DNA of 64,000 nucleotides from Candidatus Pantoea varia (GCF_900115075.1 NZ_FOVG01000001.1:310001-374000); one strand, 5' to 3'. Shown: positions 7,856 through 17,451, counted from the stretch's first letter. Numbers and translations: made by a program. Notes: generated from the letters alone by a model not told the origin.

Positions 7856-9124
7856 ATGGACAATCTTCACCTTCCTCAAGCCACGTCGCCTTTGGCCACG
7901 TGGCTTTATTATCTTGAGCACCTGCATACTCAGGCCATCGAACTGGGTATGGACCGTATTCGTCAGGTAGCGCTTCGTCTCGACCTGCTGAAACCCGCTC
8001 CCTTTGTCTTTACCGTGGCTGGTACCAACGGCAAAGGCACGACCTGTCGCACTCTGGAAACGCTGCTGATCGCGGCGGGTTACCGCGTTGGCGTCTACAG
8101 TTCGCCACATCTGGTGCGCTACACCGAGCGCGTTCGGGTTCAGGGAGAGGAGCTGAGTGAGGCGCAGCACTGCGCCAGCTTTGCGGAGATTGAAGCGGGA
8201 CGTGCCGAAATTTCGCTGACCTATTTTGAATTTGGTACGCTCTCCGCGCTCAATCTGTTCCGCCAGGCGCAGCTGGATGTCGTGATCCTGGAAGTTGGCC
8301 TCGGCGGACGACTGGATGCCACCAACATTGTGGATGCCGATGTCGCCGTAGTCACCAGCATTGCACTGGATCACACCGACTGGCTGGGTCCGGATCGCGA
8401 AAGCATCGGGCGTGAGAAAGCGGGTGTCTTTCGGGCGGGGAAACCGGCGGTAGTCGGTGAACCCGATATGCCACACAGCATCGCTGTGGTCGCGCAGGAA
8501 AAAGGCGCTCAGCTGTTACAGCGCAACCGCGACTGGTCCTGGCATGCGCAGGCTGAAAGCTGGTCGCTGCGTGATGCGCAGGGCGAGCTGAACGATCTGC
8601 CGCTGCCACAGGTGCCGCTGCCTAACGCGGCGACCGCGCTGGTGGCGCTGCGTGTCTCAGGGCTTGAGGTCAGTGAGGCGCAGATTCGCGCGAGCCTGCC
8701 GCTGGCGATGCTGCCAGGGCGTTTTCAGACTATCAGCGAGTCACCGCGCGTGATTCTGGATGTCGCCCATAATCCGCATGCGGCAACCTATCTGGCGTCG
8801 CGGCTGGCGGCTCTGCCGAAACACGGCAAAGTGCATGCCGTCGTGGGCATGCTGCATGATAAAGATATTCCCGGTACGCTGGCGGCGCTGGCACCCATGG
8901 TTGATGCCTGGTACTGTGCTCCGCTTGACGGTCCGCGCGGGGCCAGTGCTGAGCAACTGCTGGACTGCCTGTCGCAGGGCGAAGCCTTTAGCTCGGTCGG
9001 GCTCGCCTGGCAGCAGGCACGCCAGCGGGCCGCGCCGCAGGACACTGTGCTGGTCTGTGGTTCATTCCACACCGTTGCACAGGTCATGGAATCGATTGAA
9101 ACGGAGAAAGGACGTGGCAAGTAA
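7856..9124 (+). CDS. folC: Bifunctional dihydrofolate synthase / folylpolyglutamate synthase
   Basis: FolC adds glutamate to dihydropteroate and then further glutamates to tetrahydrofolate, using ATP. It has 422 residues, the same as E. coli FolC. The Mur-ligase P-loop is visible as VAGTNGKGTTCRTLE near residue 57, the omega-loop and metal-site region as SSPHLVRYTERV, and the conserved EVGLGGRLDATN and DHTDWLG motifs follow. The C-terminal domain contains VAHNPHAA. It starts 94 bases after accD. Its last 11 bases overlap the GTG start of dedD, indicating translational coupling in one operon. Confidence 0.97.
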   Translation: MDNLHLPQATSPLATWLYYLEHLHTQAIELGMDRIRQVALRLDLLKPAPFVFTVAGTNGKGTTCRTLETLLIAAGYRVGVYSSPHLVRYTERVRVQGEELSEAQHCASFAEIEAGRAEISLTYFEFGTLSALNLFRQAQLDVVILEVGLGGRLDATNIVDADVAVVTSIALDHTDWLGPDRESIGREKAGVFRAGKPAVVGEPDMPHSIAVVAQEKGAQLLQRNRDWSWHAQAESWSLRDAQGELNDLPLPQVPLPNAATALVALRVSGLEVSEAQIRASLPLAMLPGRFQTISESPRVILDVAHNPHAATYLASRLAALPKHGKVHAVVGMLHDKDIPGTLAALAPMVDAWYCAPLDGPRGASAEQLLDCLSQGEAFSSVGLAWQQARQRAAPQDTVLVCGSFHTVAQVMESIETEKGRGK

Positions 9125-9896
9125 GTTTCAGAACCGTTTAGTCGGCACCGTTATTCTGGTCGCCGTTGGCGTGATTGTGCTGCCAGGGCTGCTGGATGGT
9201 CAGAAAAAGCATTACAAAGAGGAGTTCGCCGCCATTCCGCTGGTGCCGAAACCTGACGATCAGCAGGACAGCGAAATGGTGCCACCGGTAACCCAGTCGC
9301 TGCCGGCTCAGCCGCCGGAAGGCGCGGGCAATGCGGTCAGCAGCAGTACTGGCAATGGCAAAACCAACGCCACGGCAGAGCAGGGGCGGACTCAGCCGGA
9401 CGAAGAGAGCGATCCGGTGGTCGTCTCGCCGCCGCCGGTTCATCAATCTGCGCCTGCACAGACGGTGACGAAGCCGAAAGCGGCAGAGCAGCCGAAACCT
9501 AAAGTCACTGAGCAGCCTAAGCAGAAGCCGGTCGAACAGCAGAAGCCAAAAGCCGTGGAACAGCCTAAACCGAAGCCGGTTGAACCGCCTAAAGCGGTCG
9601 AACAACCGAAGCAGGAAGAGGCGCCGAAAGCAGCAGAGACGACAGCACCGGCAGGTCAGGCTTATGTGGTGCAGTTAGGCGCGCTGAAAAACGCCAGCAA
9701 AGTGAATGAGATTGTCGCGCAGTTGCGACTGTCGGGCTATCGCGCCTTTACCGTGCCTTCAACGCCGGTACAGGGTCAGATCACCCGCATTTACGTCGGG
9801 CCGGATGCGTCGAAAGCCAAAATGCAGAGCGCAGTTGGCGAGCTGAAAAACATCTCAGGATTGGGCGGTGTTGTAAAACCGTACAGCGCCCGTTAA
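9114..9896 (+). CDS. dedD: DedD, SPOR-domain cell division protein
   Basis: DedD is a septal-ring inner-membrane protein of late cell division that binds denuded peptidoglycan through its SPOR domain. The 260-residue protein starts at GTG 9114 (VASKFQNRLVGTVILV), matching the E. coli N-terminus; an open frame extending further upstream is only an overlap with folC. One transmembrane helix covers residues about 9-27. A long periplasmic linker (about 120-180) is built from imperfect K-P-x-x-[VE]-E-Q-P-K repeats. The SPOR domain (about 183-258) begins AYVVQLGALKNASKVNEI. It overlaps folC by 11 bases and ends 130 bases before a strong terminator. Confidence 0.95.
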   Translation: MASKFQNRLVGTVILVAVGVIVLPGLLDGQKKHYKEEFAAIPLVPKPDDQQDSEMVPPVTQSLPAQPPEGAGNAVSSSTGNGKTNATAEQGRTQPDEESDPVVVSPPPVHQSAPAQTVTKPKAAEQPKPKVTEQPKQKPVEQQKPKAVEQPKPKPVEPPKAVEQPKQEEAPKAAETTAPAGQAYVVQLGALKNASKVNEIVAQLRLSGYRAFTVPSTPVQGQITRIYVGPDASKAKMQSAVGELKNISGLGGVVKPYSAR

Positions 9897-10025
9897 AGCC
9901 GGCGATTGGCGCTGCCGATAGCAGTAACAGGCAGCGTCTTTTGCCCGGCGTACAGCGCGCTCAGGGCGTGCTGTAGCGTAAAATAGTGACGATTTTCAAC
10001 GGCCTGTCCGGCTGAGGATCACCCG

Positions 10026-10056
10026 GGCGATTGAGGTTTTTTTCATCGCCTTTTTT
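10026..10056 (+). terminator. Rho-independent terminator between dedD and cvpA
   Basis: GGCGAT and ATCGCC form a stem with a 13-base loop, followed immediately by six T. It separates the folC-dedD transcript from the purine-controlled cvpA-purF transcript. Confidence 0.7.
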
Positions 10057-10081
10057 ATGGATGCAGAAAAAGAAAACCGCT

Positions 10082-10110
10082 ACGCAAACGTTTTCTTTTT
10101 CTGTTAGAAT
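10082..10110 (+). promoter_or_regulatory. PurR operator and promoter of cvpA-purF
   Basis: ACGCAAACGTTTTCTT at 10082-10097 is a full match to the PurR consensus and to the known E. coli purF operator. A -10 element TAGAAT follows at 10105-10110, so the operator covers the -35 region and PurR with hypoxanthine or guanine should block RNA polymerase. cvpA starts 52 bases downstream of the -10. Confidence 0.92.
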
Positions 10111-10161
10111 GCGCCCCGAACTGGATGCAGGGGTGCAATTGCACTGGCGCTGGAAGAGTTC

Positions 10162-10647
10162 ATGATCTGGATTGATTACGTCATTATTGCGGTAGTTGGT
10201 TTTTCGGCTCTGGTCAGCCTCGTCCGTGGGTTTGTCCGGGAAGCCTTATCTCTCGTTACCTGGGGATGCGCGTTTTTTGTCGCCAGTCATTACTACGCCT
10301 ACCTTGCAGTCTGGTTTACAGGTTTTGATGACGAACTGGTTCGTAACGGTATCGCCATTGGTGTGCTGTTTGTGGCTACTCTGATTGTGGGGGCCATCGT
10401 GAACTACGTGATCGGCACGCTGGTTGAGAAAACCGGCCTGTCGGGAACCGACCGGGTGTTGGGAGTCTGTTTCGGGGCGTTGCGTGGGGTGCTGATTGTA
10501 GCCGCCTTGCTGTTTTTCCTTGATACATTCACTGGCTTTTCCAAAAGTCCGGACTGGCAACAGTCTCAACTCATTCCCGAGTTCAGTTATATCATCAGGT
10601 GGTTTTTTGATTACCTGAAAAGCACGTCGAGTTTTTTACCCCGGTGA
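10162..10647 (+). CDS. cvpA: CvpA, membrane protein required for colicin V production
   Basis: The 161-residue inner-membrane protein has four predicted helices (about 5-25, 32-48, 65-85 and 100-120), with the conserved [13 protein letters not shown] near residue 22 and [12 protein letters not shown] near residue 92. It was named for a requirement in colicin V export and is linked in enterics to bile and envelope stress resistance; its biochemical role is unsettled. It is the first gene of the cvpA-purF operon behind a PurR operator, as in E. coli, and purF begins 37 bases after its stop. Confidence 0.95.
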   Translation: MIWIDYVIIAVVGFSALVSLVRGFVREALSLVTWGCAFFVASHYYAYLAVWFTGFDDELVRNGIAIGVLFVATLIVGAIVNYVIGTLVEKTGLSGTDRVLGVCFGALRGVLIVAALLFFLDTFTGFSKSPDWQQSQLIPEFSYIIRWFFDYLKSTSSFLPR

Positions 10648-10684
10648 TGTGACCGGGAGTGCGGCTTAATGAGGAAATGACAAC

Positions 10685-12202
10685 ATGTGCGGTATTGTCG
10701 GTATCACCGGTTTCATGCCGGTCAACCAGTCGATCTATGACGCGTTAACGGTGCTCCAGCACCGCGGGCAGGATGCCGCAGGCATTTGTACAATCGATGC
10801 GCTGAAATGTTTTCGCCTGCGAAAGGCAAACGGCCTGGTCAGCGACGTTTTCGAAGCACGCCACATGCAGCGTCTGCAGGGCAATATGGGGATTGGTCAT
10901 GCGCGTTATCCAACCGCAGGAAGCTCCAGTGCCTCTGAAGCGCAGCCTTTCTATGTAAACTCCCCGTACGGCATCACCCTGGCGCACAACGGTAACCTGA
11001 CCAACGCCCATGTGCTGCGTAAGCACCTGTTTGAAAAGGGCCGCCGTCACGTTAACACCACCTCAGATTCTGAAATCCTGCTGAACATCTTTGCGCAGGA
11101 GCTTGATCGTTTTCAAAACGATCCGCTGGAAGCCGACAACATTTTTGCTGCGGTGGCTGCGGTACATCAGCAGGTACGCGGTGCTTACGCCGTAGTGGCG
11201 ATGATTATCGGTCACGGCATGGTGGCCTTCCGCGATCCCAACGGTATCCGTCCGCTGGTGCTGGGCAAGCGCGTTATCGCTGATGGTCGCACCGAATATA
11301 TGGTCGCCTCTGAGAGCGTGGCGCTGGATACGCTGGGCTTTGAGTTCATCCGTGACGTCGCACCGGGTGAAGCGGTTTATGTTACTGAAGCGGGCCAGCT
11401 GTCTACCCGCCAGTGTGCTGAAAACCCGAAAAGCAATCCGTGCCTGTTCGAGTATGTCTATTTTGCTCGTCCTGACTCCTTCCTGGACAAAATCTCCGTC
11501 TACAGCGCCCGTGTCCGTATGGGGACCAAGCTGGGCGCGAAAATTGCCCGCGAGTGGGAAGATCTGGAAATCGACGTCGTGATTCCGATTCCGGAAACCT
11601 CAACCGATATCGCGCTGGAAATTGCCCGTATTCTCGATAAGCCTTATCGTCAGGGCTTCGTGAAAAATCGTTACGTCGGCCGTACTTTTATCATGCCGGG
11701 ACAGCAGTTACGTCGCAGCGCAGTACGCCGCAAGCTCAACGCTAACCGCGCTGAATTCCGTGATAAAAACGTCCTGCTGGTGGATGACTCCATCGTGCGT
11801 GGCACCACCTCAGAGCAGATCATTGAGATGGCGCGTGAAGCGGGTGCAAAACGGGTTTATCTGGCGTCTGCTGCACCGGAAATTCGTTTCCCGAACGTTT
11901 ACGGCATCGATATGCCGAGCGCCACGGAACTGATTGCGCACGGCCGCGAAGTGGAAGAAATTCGCCAGCTGATTAAAGCCGATGCGTTGATTTTCCAGGA
12001 CCTGGACGATCTGATCGAAGCGGTGCGTGAAGAAAATCCGGACATTGCCCAGTTCGAATGTTCGGTATTCAACGGTATTTACGTGACGAAGGATGTCGAT
12101 CAGCAGTATCTGGAGTATCTGGAGTCGCTGCGTAATGATGACGCCAAAGCGCTTCAGCGCCAGAACGAGGTCGAAAACCTTGAGCTGCACAACGAGGGCT
12201 GA
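10685..12202 (+). CDS. purF: Amidophosphoribosyltransferase
   Basis: PurF catalyses the first committed step of de novo purine synthesis, PRPP plus glutamine to phosphoribosylamine. The 505-residue protein begins MCGIVGITG, so Cys2 is the N-terminal nucleophile of the class II glutaminase domain (residues about 2-235). The phosphoribosyltransferase domain carries the PRPP loop [13 protein letters not shown] near residue 366. RBS GAGGAAA lies 7 bases before the ATG. It is co-transcribed with cvpA under PurR control and ends in a clear terminator. The length matches E. coli (505). Confidence 0.98.
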   Translation: MCGIVGITGFMPVNQSIYDALTVLQHRGQDAAGICTIDALKCFRLRKANGLVSDVFEARHMQRLQGNMGIGHARYPTAGSSSASEAQPFYVNSPYGITLAHNGNLTNAHVLRKHLFEKGRRHVNTTSDSEILLNIFAQELDRFQNDPLEADNIFAAVAAVHQQVRGAYAVVAMIIGHGMVAFRDPNGIRPLVLGKRVIADGRTEYMVASESVALDTLGFEFIRDVAPGEAVYVTEAGQLSTRQCAENPKSNPCLFEYVYFARPDSFLDKISVYSARVRMGTKLGAKIAREWEDLEIDVVIPIPETSTDIALEIARILDKPYRQGFVKNRYVGRTFIMPGQQLRRSAVRRKLNANRAEFRDKNVLLVDDSIVRGTTSEQIIEMAREAGAKRVYLASAAPEIRFPNVYGIDMPSATELIAHGREVEEIRQLIKADALIFQDLDDLIEAVREENPDIAQFECSVFNGIYVTKDVDQQYLEYLESLRNDDAKALQRQNEVENLELHNEG

Positions 12203-12230
12203 TAACCCTGACAGGCGGGCAGCATAAAGC

Positions 12231-12261
12231 AGGGCGGGAGCAATCCCGCCCTGTTTGTTTT
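12231..12261 (+). terminator. Rho-independent terminator after purF
   Basis: GGGCGGGA and TCCCGCCC form a perfect 8-bp stem with loop GCAA, followed by TGTTTGTTTT. It ends the cvpA-purF operon 29 bases after the purF stop. Confidence 0.88.
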
Positions 12262-12314
12262 CAGAAACCCGCGGGCCGCGTATGATGGCGCATTGGCGGA
12301 CATAAGGTTGGAAT

Positions 12315-12884
12315 ATGAAACGACTCATCATTGGCATCTCTGGCGCAAGCGGGGTGATCTATGGCGTGCGCATGCTGCAGGTGTTGCAGCAGGTGGAAGA
12401 GGTAGAAACGCATCTGGTCATGAGCCAGGCAGCGCGTCAGACGCTGGGTCTGGAGAGCGATTATTCGCTGCGTGGCGTGCAGGCGCTGGCCGATGTGGTG
12501 CATGACGTGCGCGATATTGCAGCAAATATCTCGTCGGGTTCGTTTAAAACGCTGGGCATGGCGATTTTACCCTGCTCAATGAAAACGCTTTCAGGCATCG
12601 TCCACAGTTACAGTGACTCGTTGCTGACCCGTGCGGCTGACGTCGTGCTAAAAGAGCAGCGTAAGCTGGTGTTGTGCGTACGTGAAACCCCGCTGCACGT
12701 TGGCCACCTGCGAATGATGACTACCGCCGCCGAACTGGGTGCGATTATCATGCCGCCTGTGCCGGCTTTTTATCATCGGCCTGAAACAATCGATCAGCTA
12801 ATCGACCAGACCGTCAACCGGGTTATCGACCAGTTTGATATCGAATTACCGGAAGATCTCTTCGCGCGCTGGCAGGGTGCATAA
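12315..12884 (+). CDS. ubiX: Flavin prenyltransferase UbiX
   Basis: UbiX attaches a dimethylallyl group to FMN to make prenylated FMN, the cofactor needed by the UbiD decarboxylase in ubiquinone synthesis. The 189-residue protein has the flavodoxin-like motif GISGASGVIYGVRML at residues 6-20, the SSGS-type FMN-binding segment (NISSGSFKTLGM, near residue 75) and the conserved RETPLH and MPPVPAFYHRP motifs. A start at 12293 in another frame is not relevant. It stands alone between the purF terminator and the nitrogen-type control region of the amino acid transporter. Confidence 0.96.
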   Translation: MKRLIIGISGASGVIYGVRMLQVLQQVEEVETHLVMSQAARQTLGLESDYSLRGVQALADVVHDVRDIAANISSGSFKTLGMAILPCSMKTLSGIVHSYSDSLLTRAADVVLKEQRKLVLCVRETPLHVGHLRMMTTAAELGAIIMPPVPAFYHRPETIDQLIDQTVNRVIDQFDIELPEDLFARWQGA

Positions 12885-12896
12885 AGTTCCGCGGGC

Positions 12897-12911
12897 GCAC
12901 TTATTTAGTGC
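12897..12911. promoter_or_regulatory. NtrC (NRI)-type binding site
   Basis: GCAC-N7-GTGC, the consensus enhancer for phosphorylated NtrC, lies about 154 bases upstream of the sigma-54 -24 element. A second GTGC-rich palindrome, TTTGGTGCACCAAA, is at 12942-12955. This spacing is typical of a nitrogen-regulated enhancer. Confidence 0.7.
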
Positions 12912-13064
12912 ATAAGCGCGCCTCGGATCACTCTTCGTGCATTTGGTGCACCAAAAGTTAACAACGTCGCTTTTTCTCTTTCACCACACTGCTATATTCC
13001 CCTCACAAACACAGCGTTTTCGCCTGTCTGACATCACGCTAACTGCGTGGATAACTTGCAGATC

Positions 13065-13080
13065 TGGCATGAAACATGCA
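13065..13080 (+). promoter_or_regulatory. Sigma-54 (-24/-12) promoter of the amino acid transporter
   Basis: TGGCATGAAACATGCA has GG and GC separated by exactly ten bases, as sigma-54 promoters require. It lies 64 bases before the binding-protein start. With the upstream NtrC site this indicates induction under nitrogen limitation, as known for argT in Salmonella and E. coli. Confidence 0.8.
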
Positions 13081-13143
13081 AATTACTTTGCGCAAACACA
13101 TCACGAACCACATAACAAAAAGCACTTCACTTGAGGGTAATCT

Positions 13144-13926
13144 ATGAAAAAGCGTGTTCTGGCTCTTTCCCTGATGCTGGGCTTATCCAGTGCTGCCAGC
13201 GTCTTCGCGGCAGTTCCGGGTTCAATCCGCATCGGCACAGATCCAACTTACCCACCGTTTGAGTCGAAAGACGCGCAAGGCAAGTTAGTGGGCTTCGATA
13301 TCGACCTCGCTAACGAAATCTGTAAACGTATTCATACCCAATGTACCTATGTTGAAAGCGACTTTGATGCGCTGATCCCCTCGCTGAAAGCGAAGAAAAT
13401 TGATGCCATCATCTCCTCACTTTCCATCACAGCAAAACGTCAGGAAGAGATCGCCTTCTCGGAAAAACTCTACGCCGCTAACGCGCGTTTAGTCGCACCG
13501 AAGGGATCGAAAATTCAGCCGACTATCGAGTCACTGAAAGGTAAAAATATCGGTCTGCTGCAGGGCACCACGCAGGAAACTTATGCCAATCAGAACTGGC
13601 GGCCAAAAGGGGTCAACGTTACGCCTTATGCCAACCAGGATCTGGTTTATCAGGATCTGAATGCCGGTCGTATTGATGCGGCCTTCCAGGATGAAGTCCA
13701 GGCCAGCGAAGGTTTTCTCAAGCAGCCGGTCGGTAAAAACTACGCTTTCGCAGGTCCTTCTGTGAAAGATGATAAGATCTTTGGCGTCGGCACCGGTATG
13801 GGACTGCGTAAAGATGACAGCGAACTGAAAGCCGCCATCGACAAAGCCTTTGCTGACATGCGTAAAGATGGCACCTACGACAAGATTGCGAAGAAATACT
13901 TCGATTTCAATGTGTACGGCGACTAA
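13144..13926 (+). CDS. hisJ: Periplasmic basic amino acid/histidine-binding protein (ArgT/HisJ type)
   Basis: The 260-residue class III solute-binding protein has a signal peptide cut after the AxA-like VFAA near residue 22. It delivers ligand to HisQMP. It has the conserved disulfide cysteines in ICKRIHTQC and ligand-site residues around [16 protein letters not shown] and LLQGTTQE. Sequence features are split between HisJ ([29 protein letters not shown]) and ArgT ([18 protein letters not shown]), so histidine versus lysine/arginine/ornithine preference is undecided. E. coli has both genes here; this window has one. The sigma-54 promoter upstream is argT-like. A stem-loop separates it from hisQ. 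Confidence 0.88.
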   Translation: MKKRVLALSLMLGLSSAASVFAAVPGSIRIGTDPTYPPFESKDAQGKLVGFDIDLANEICKRIHTQCTYVESDFDALIPSLKAKKIDAIISSLSITAKRQEEIAFSEKLYAANARLVAPKGSKIQPTIESLKGKNIGLLQGTTQETYANQNWRPKGVNVTPYANQDLVYQDLNAGRIDAAFQDEVQASEGFLKQPVGKNYAFAGPSVKDDKIFGVGTGMGLRKDDSELKAAIDKAFADMRKDGTYDKIAKKYFDFNVYGD

Positions 13927-14033
13927 CTATCCTGTCGCTTTACCCTCTTTGCATCCTGCCATTATGCCGGGACTGAACCAGGTCCTGGCCCGCTGATGGC
14001 GGATGGCATCTGTAACGGAGAGGTAAAGCTAAA

Positions 14034-14067
14034 CTGCCCGTCTCGCTTGCGGGCAGCGTTTCGTTTT
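14034..14067 (+). terminator. Partial terminator/attenuator between hisJ and hisQ
   Basis: CTGCCCG and CGGGCAG form a 7-bp stem with a 9-base loop, followed by CGTTTCGTTTT. In a binding-protein operon, such a hairpin would let most transcripts stop after hisJ, giving excess binding protein over the membrane components. Confidence 0.6.
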
Positions 14068-14090
14068 CACCCCACGACAGGACCCTTTCG

Positions 14091-14780
14091 ATGCTGTATG
14101 GCTATTCTGATGTAATTCTGCGGGGCACGCTGGTGACGCTGGAGCTGGCGCTTACCTCCGTCGTGCTGGCAGTCCTGCTGGGCCTGATTGGCGCAGGCGC
14201 GAAACTGTCGCGCAGCCGGCCGCTGGCGATGATTTTTGAAGGCTACACCACGCTGATTCGTGGCGTGCCAGACCTCGTACTGATGCTGCTGATCTTCTAC
14301 GGTCTGCAGATTGTCCTCAACCAGATAACCGATGCGCTGGGCATGGCGCAGTTTGATATCGACCCGATGGTTGCCGGTATCATCACGCTCGGCTTTATCT
14401 ATGGTGCCTACTTCACCGAAACCTTCCGCGGCGCTTTTATGGCCGTCCCTCAGGGGCAGATTGAAGCGGCCACCGCATTTGGTTTTACCGGCGCGCAGGT
14501 GTTCCGCCGCATTCTGTTTCCGGCCATGATGCGCTATGCGCTGCCGGGCATTGGCAACAACTGGCAGGTGATTCTGAAAGCCACCGCACTGGTCTCGCTG
14601 CTGGGGCTGGAAGATGTAGTGAAGGCAACGCAACTGGCCGGGAAAAGTACCTGGCAGCCGTTCTACTTCGCCATCGTGGCGGGTGTGATTTATCTGGTGT
14701 TCACCACGCTGTCGAACGGTGTGCTGTGGTGGCTGAACCGTCGCTATACGGTCGGTGTGAAGAGGGCGAGTTATGATTGA
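14091..14780 (+). CDS. hisQ: Histidine/basic amino acid ABC transporter permease HisQ
   Basis: HisQ is one of two inner-membrane permease subunits that form the HisQMP2 importer. The 229-residue protein has about five membrane helices, and its EAA loop, QIEAATAFGFTGAQVFRRI at about residues 123-141, contacts the ATPase HisP. The gene starts 164 bases after the binding protein, with a hairpin between them. It overlaps hisM by 8 bases, so the two permease genes are translationally coupled. The length equals E. coli HisQ (228). Confidence 0.96.
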   Translation: MLYGYSDVILRGTLVTLELALTSVVLAVLLGLIGAGAKLSRSRPLAMIFEGYTTLIRGVPDLVLMLLIFYGLQIVLNQITDALGMAQFDIDPMVAGIITLGFIYGAYFTETFRGAFMAVPQGQIEAATAFGFTGAQVFRRILFPAMMRYALPGIGNNWQVILKATALVSLLGLEDVVKATQLAGKSTWQPFYFAIVAGVIYLVFTTLSNGVLWWLNRRYTVGVKRASYD

Positions 14781-15489
14781 GATTATTCAGGAATACTGGA
14801 AATCGCTGCTCTGGACTGACGGTTATCGTTTTACCGGTGTGGCTATCACCCTGTGGTTGCTGATCCTCTCGGTGACCGTTGGCGGCTGCCTGGCCATCCT
14901 GCTGGCGATAGCGCGGGTTTCGCCTAACCGGTTTATCAGTTTTCCGGTCTGGCTCTTTACCTACGTGTTTCGCGGCACGCCGCTCTATGTACAGCTGCTG
15001 GTGTTTTACTCCGGCATGTACACGCTGGAAATTGTCAAAGGCACAGAACTGCTGAACGCGTTTTTCCGCAGTGGCCTGAACTGTACGCTGCTCGCCTTCA
15101 CCCTCAACACCTGTGCCTACACCACCGAAATCTTTGCGGGTGCGATTCGCTCGGTGCCACACGGTGAGATTGAGGCGGCACGGGCTTATGGCTTCTCAAC
15201 CTTTAAACTCTATCGCTGCATTATTCTGCCTTCTGCGCTGCGGACGGCACTGCCGGCCTACAGTAACGAAGTGATTCTGATGCTGCACTCCACGGCGCTG
15301 GCTTTCACCGCCACGGTGCCGGATCTGCTGAAAATCGCGCGGGATATTAACTCGGCGACCTATCAGCCATTCACCGCCTTTGGCCTGGCGGCTGTGTTAT
15401 ACCTGATTATCTCTTACGTGTTGATCAGCCTGTTCCGCCTGGCGGAACGCCGCTGGCTGGCCCACGTGAAACCCTCTTCATCGCATTGA
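14773..15489 (+). CDS. hisM: Histidine/basic amino acid ABC transporter permease HisM
   Basis: HisM is the second permease subunit of the importer, 238 residues with about five membrane helices. The EAA loop is [19 protein letters not shown] near residues 135-153. It starts inside the end of hisQ (8-base overlap), and its stop codon lies 9 bases before the hisP ATG. The length matches E. coli HisM (238). As with HisQ, regulation is expected to follow the sigma-54 promoter and the intercistronic hairpin upstream. Confidence 0.96.
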   Translation: MIEIIQEYWKSLLWTDGYRFTGVAITLWLLILSVTVGGCLAILLAIARVSPNRFISFPVWLFTYVFRGTPLYVQLLVFYSGMYTLEIVKGTELLNAFFRSGLNCTLLAFTLNTCAYTTEIFAGAIRSVPHGEIEAARAYGFSTFKLYRCIILPSALRTALPAYSNEVILMLHSTALAFTATVPDLLKIARDINSATYQPFTAFGLAAVLYLIISYVLISLFRLAERRWLAHVKPSSSH

Positions 15490-15497
15490 GTAGAACT

Positions 15498-16271
15498 ATG
15501 GCTGACAATAAATTAAGCGTCACCGAATTGCATAAACGTTACGGTGAACATGAAGTGCTGAAAGGGGTCTCGTTAACTGCTAAAGCGGGCGATGTGATCA
15601 GTATCATTGGATCGTCCGGTTCAGGGAAAAGTACCTTTTTACGCTGCATCAACTTCCTCGAAAAACCGAGTGAAGGCAGCATCATGGTGAATAACCAACA
15701 AATCACCTTAGTTCGTGACAAAGATGGCCAGCTCAAAGTGGCTGACAAAGAGCAACTGCGCGCGTTACGTACCAGCCTCACCATGGTGTTCCAGCACTTT
15801 AATCTCTGGAGTCACATGACGGTGCTGGAAAATGTGATGGAAGCGCCGATTCAGGTGCTGGGGCTGAGTAAAGCGGAAGCACGCGAGCGCGCCATCCGCT
15901 ATCTCGATAAAGTCGGCATCGACGCGCGGGCGCAGGCAAAATATCCGGTTCACCTCTCCGGCGGTCAGCAACAGCGTGTGTCGATTGCGCGCGCGCTGGC
16001 GATGGAGCCAGAAGTGTTGTTGTTTGACGAGCCGACTTCAGCGCTGGATCCGGAGCTGGTCGGGGAAGTACTGCGCATCATGCAGAAGCTGGCGGAGGAG
16101 GGCAAAACCATGGTGGTCGTGACACACGAGATGGAGTTTGCCCGTCACGTCTCCAGCCATGTGATTTTCCTGCATCAGGGCAAAATCGAAGAGCAGGGGC
16201 CGCCTGCGGAACTGTTCGGCAGCCCGAAAAGCCCGCGTTTACAGCAGTTCCTCAAGGGATCGCTGAAGTAA
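15498..16271 (+). CDS. hisP: Histidine/basic amino acid ABC transporter ATPase HisP
   Basis: HisP is the nucleotide-binding subunit that powers the importer. The 257 residues from ATG 15498 ([16 protein letters not shown]) match E. coli HisP; a TTG start at 15486 would overlap hisM and add four residues with no counterpart. Walker A is GSSGSGKST near residue 39, the ABC signature LSGGQQQR near residue 154, and Walker [14 protein letters not shown] near residue 174. It is the last gene of the transporter cluster. The next gene, a SorC-type regulator, is convergent and belongs to an inserted cluster. Confidence 0.97.
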   Translation: MADNKLSVTELHKRYGEHEVLKGVSLTAKAGDVISIIGSSGSGKSTFLRCINFLEKPSEGSIMVNNQQITLVRDKDGQLKVADKEQLRALRTSLTMVFQHFNLWSHMTVLENVMEAPIQVLGLSKAEARERAIRYLDKVGIDARAQAKYPVHLSGGQQQRVSIARALAMEPEVLLFDEPTSALDPELVGEVLRIMQKLAEEGKTMVVVTHEMEFARHVSSHVIFLHQGKIEEQGPPAELFGSPKSPRLQQFLKGSLK

Positions 16272-16301
16272 GGGTTACAGGTTAGTTAAGGCGAGGGAAT
16301 C

Positions 16302-16324
16302 AGGGCACCGGCGTCACGTGCCCT
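16302..16324. other. Hairpin between convergent hisP and the dal regulator
   Basis: AGGGCAC and GTGCCCT form a 7-bp stem with a 9-base loop, 30 bases after the hisP stop. No U-tract follows on either strand. It may stabilise or help end both convergent transcripts. Confidence 0.35.
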
Positions 16325-16406
16325 GCGCAGAATAAGTGCGAGCCGCGTTTGAGATTTTGCGTCATCGTTGCGTTCTGCCCTCGCACTCTGCCTCGATGCT
16401 GAGAGA

Positions 16407-17354
16407 TCACTTTTGCAGTAGCTTCAGCGCCGTATCCTCGTCGGTCACCAGTCCCGATACCCAGCCGCCCTGTAATGCGGCACGGATTGCCGGATACTTG
16501 CGCTCGCTACCTGCAAAGCCAATAATTTTACGCTGAGTCCGACTTTCCAGTCGCACGCTGGTCAGTAACTCATCCGTTTCCCCCCAGACCCGTTCACCCT
16601 GCTGATTGAAAAAGTGACCGAGCATTTCGCCCACCACGCCGCGCCCATTTAGCGCCTCGACCTGCGCATCTGTGATGAATCCCTCGGCGTTCAAAGGACA
16701 GCCCGGCATCACTTCGCCAATACCCACAAAGGCCACGTCCGCCTCTAATGCGCGATTAATGACGCGCTGGTAAACCTTATGCTGAACCCACATCGCTTTA
16801 TCCTCTGGGGTGTCGGCGTATAAGGGCGCAGGGATAAAGAAATACTTACCTTGCATCTTTTCGGCCATCTTCAACGGTACGTCATAGCGTGTACCGGAAT
16901 CATCCCGCGCGATGGCACCAATCATCGAAACGCAATGATGCTGGGGGCGATCAACCCAGGGTAGCGCATCGATCATGGAGCGCAGGGTTTTACCGGAACC
17001 AATACCGAACACCTGAGGCGTTTCCTCATTGATGAATTGTGTCATCACCGTCGCGCCTTCTACTGCCAGCATTTGTTGAATAGCCTCATCATTCAGACTG
17101 GCCGATGGCACAACGCGGCACAAATTCAGACCAAACTTCGCCTGTACCTCACGCGCCAGCTGCAGGCAGTGTGTGACGGGGTGATCAATTTTTACGTTCA
17201 CCATGCCCATTTCACGTGCACTGGATACCAGACGCTGTGCTACCTGTCGTGACAATCCCAATGCCTGCGCAATCTCCTGCTGTGTCACCCCTGCGACGTA
17301 GTACATCCATGCGGCACGTGCGGCCAGCTCCTGCTTTTTCTCTTCTCTGCTCAT
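16407..17354 (-). CDS. dalR: SorC-family sugar-binding transcriptional regulator, probable arabinitol operon regulator
   Basis: The 315-residue protein from ATG 17354 (MSREEKKQELAARAAW) has an N-terminal helix-turn-helix (QQEIAQALGLSRQVAQRLV, about residues 26-44) and a long C-terminal SorC sugar-phosphate-binding domain (FGIGSGKTLRSMIDAL near residue 113; GIGEVMPGCPLNAEG near residue 225). GGAA lies 8 bases before this start. It is divergent from dalD-dalK-dalT with 195 bases between them, the arrangement of Klebsiella dalR. The name rests on context; the SorC family alone does not fix the polyol. The open frame extends upstream to 17504 through the shared control region and is unlikely to be translated there. 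Confidence 0.82.
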   Translation of the reverse strand: MSREEKKQELAARAAWMYYVAGVTQQEIAQALGLSRQVAQRLVSSAREMGMVNVKIDHPVTHCLQLAREVQAKFGLNLCRVVPSASLNDEAIQQMLAVEGATVMTQFINEETPQVFGIGSGKTLRSMIDALPWVDRPQHHCVSMIGAIARDDSGTRYDVPLKMAEKMQGKYFFIPAPLYADTPEDKAMWVQHKVYQRVINRALEADVAFVGIGEVMPGCPLNAEGFITDAQVEALNGRGVVGEMLGHFFNQQGERVWGETDELLTSVRLESRTQRKIIGFAGSERKYPAIRAALQGGWVSGLVTDEDTALKLLQK

Positions 17355-17416
17355 CACGATGTTCCGTCGAATTCGAGGGGACATCTTAACGCCGTGCGGG
17401 TCGAAAAGCACTAACT

Positions 17417-17444
17417 GAGCAAAAGCCCGATATAAGAGCAAAAG
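17417..17444. promoter_or_regulatory. Direct-repeat operator candidate for the dal regulator
   Basis: Two identical copies of GAGCAAAAG lie at 17417-17425 and 17436-17444, with starts 19 bases apart (about two helical turns), in the shared control region of dalR and dalD. This is a plausible SorC-family activator site, inferred from repetition and position only. Confidence 0.45.
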
Positions 17445-17451
17445 TATTATT

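Noticed and set aside
8760..9113. N-terminal extension of dedD
   Set aside because: It lies within folC in another frame; the GTG at 9114 gives the conserved DedD N-terminus.
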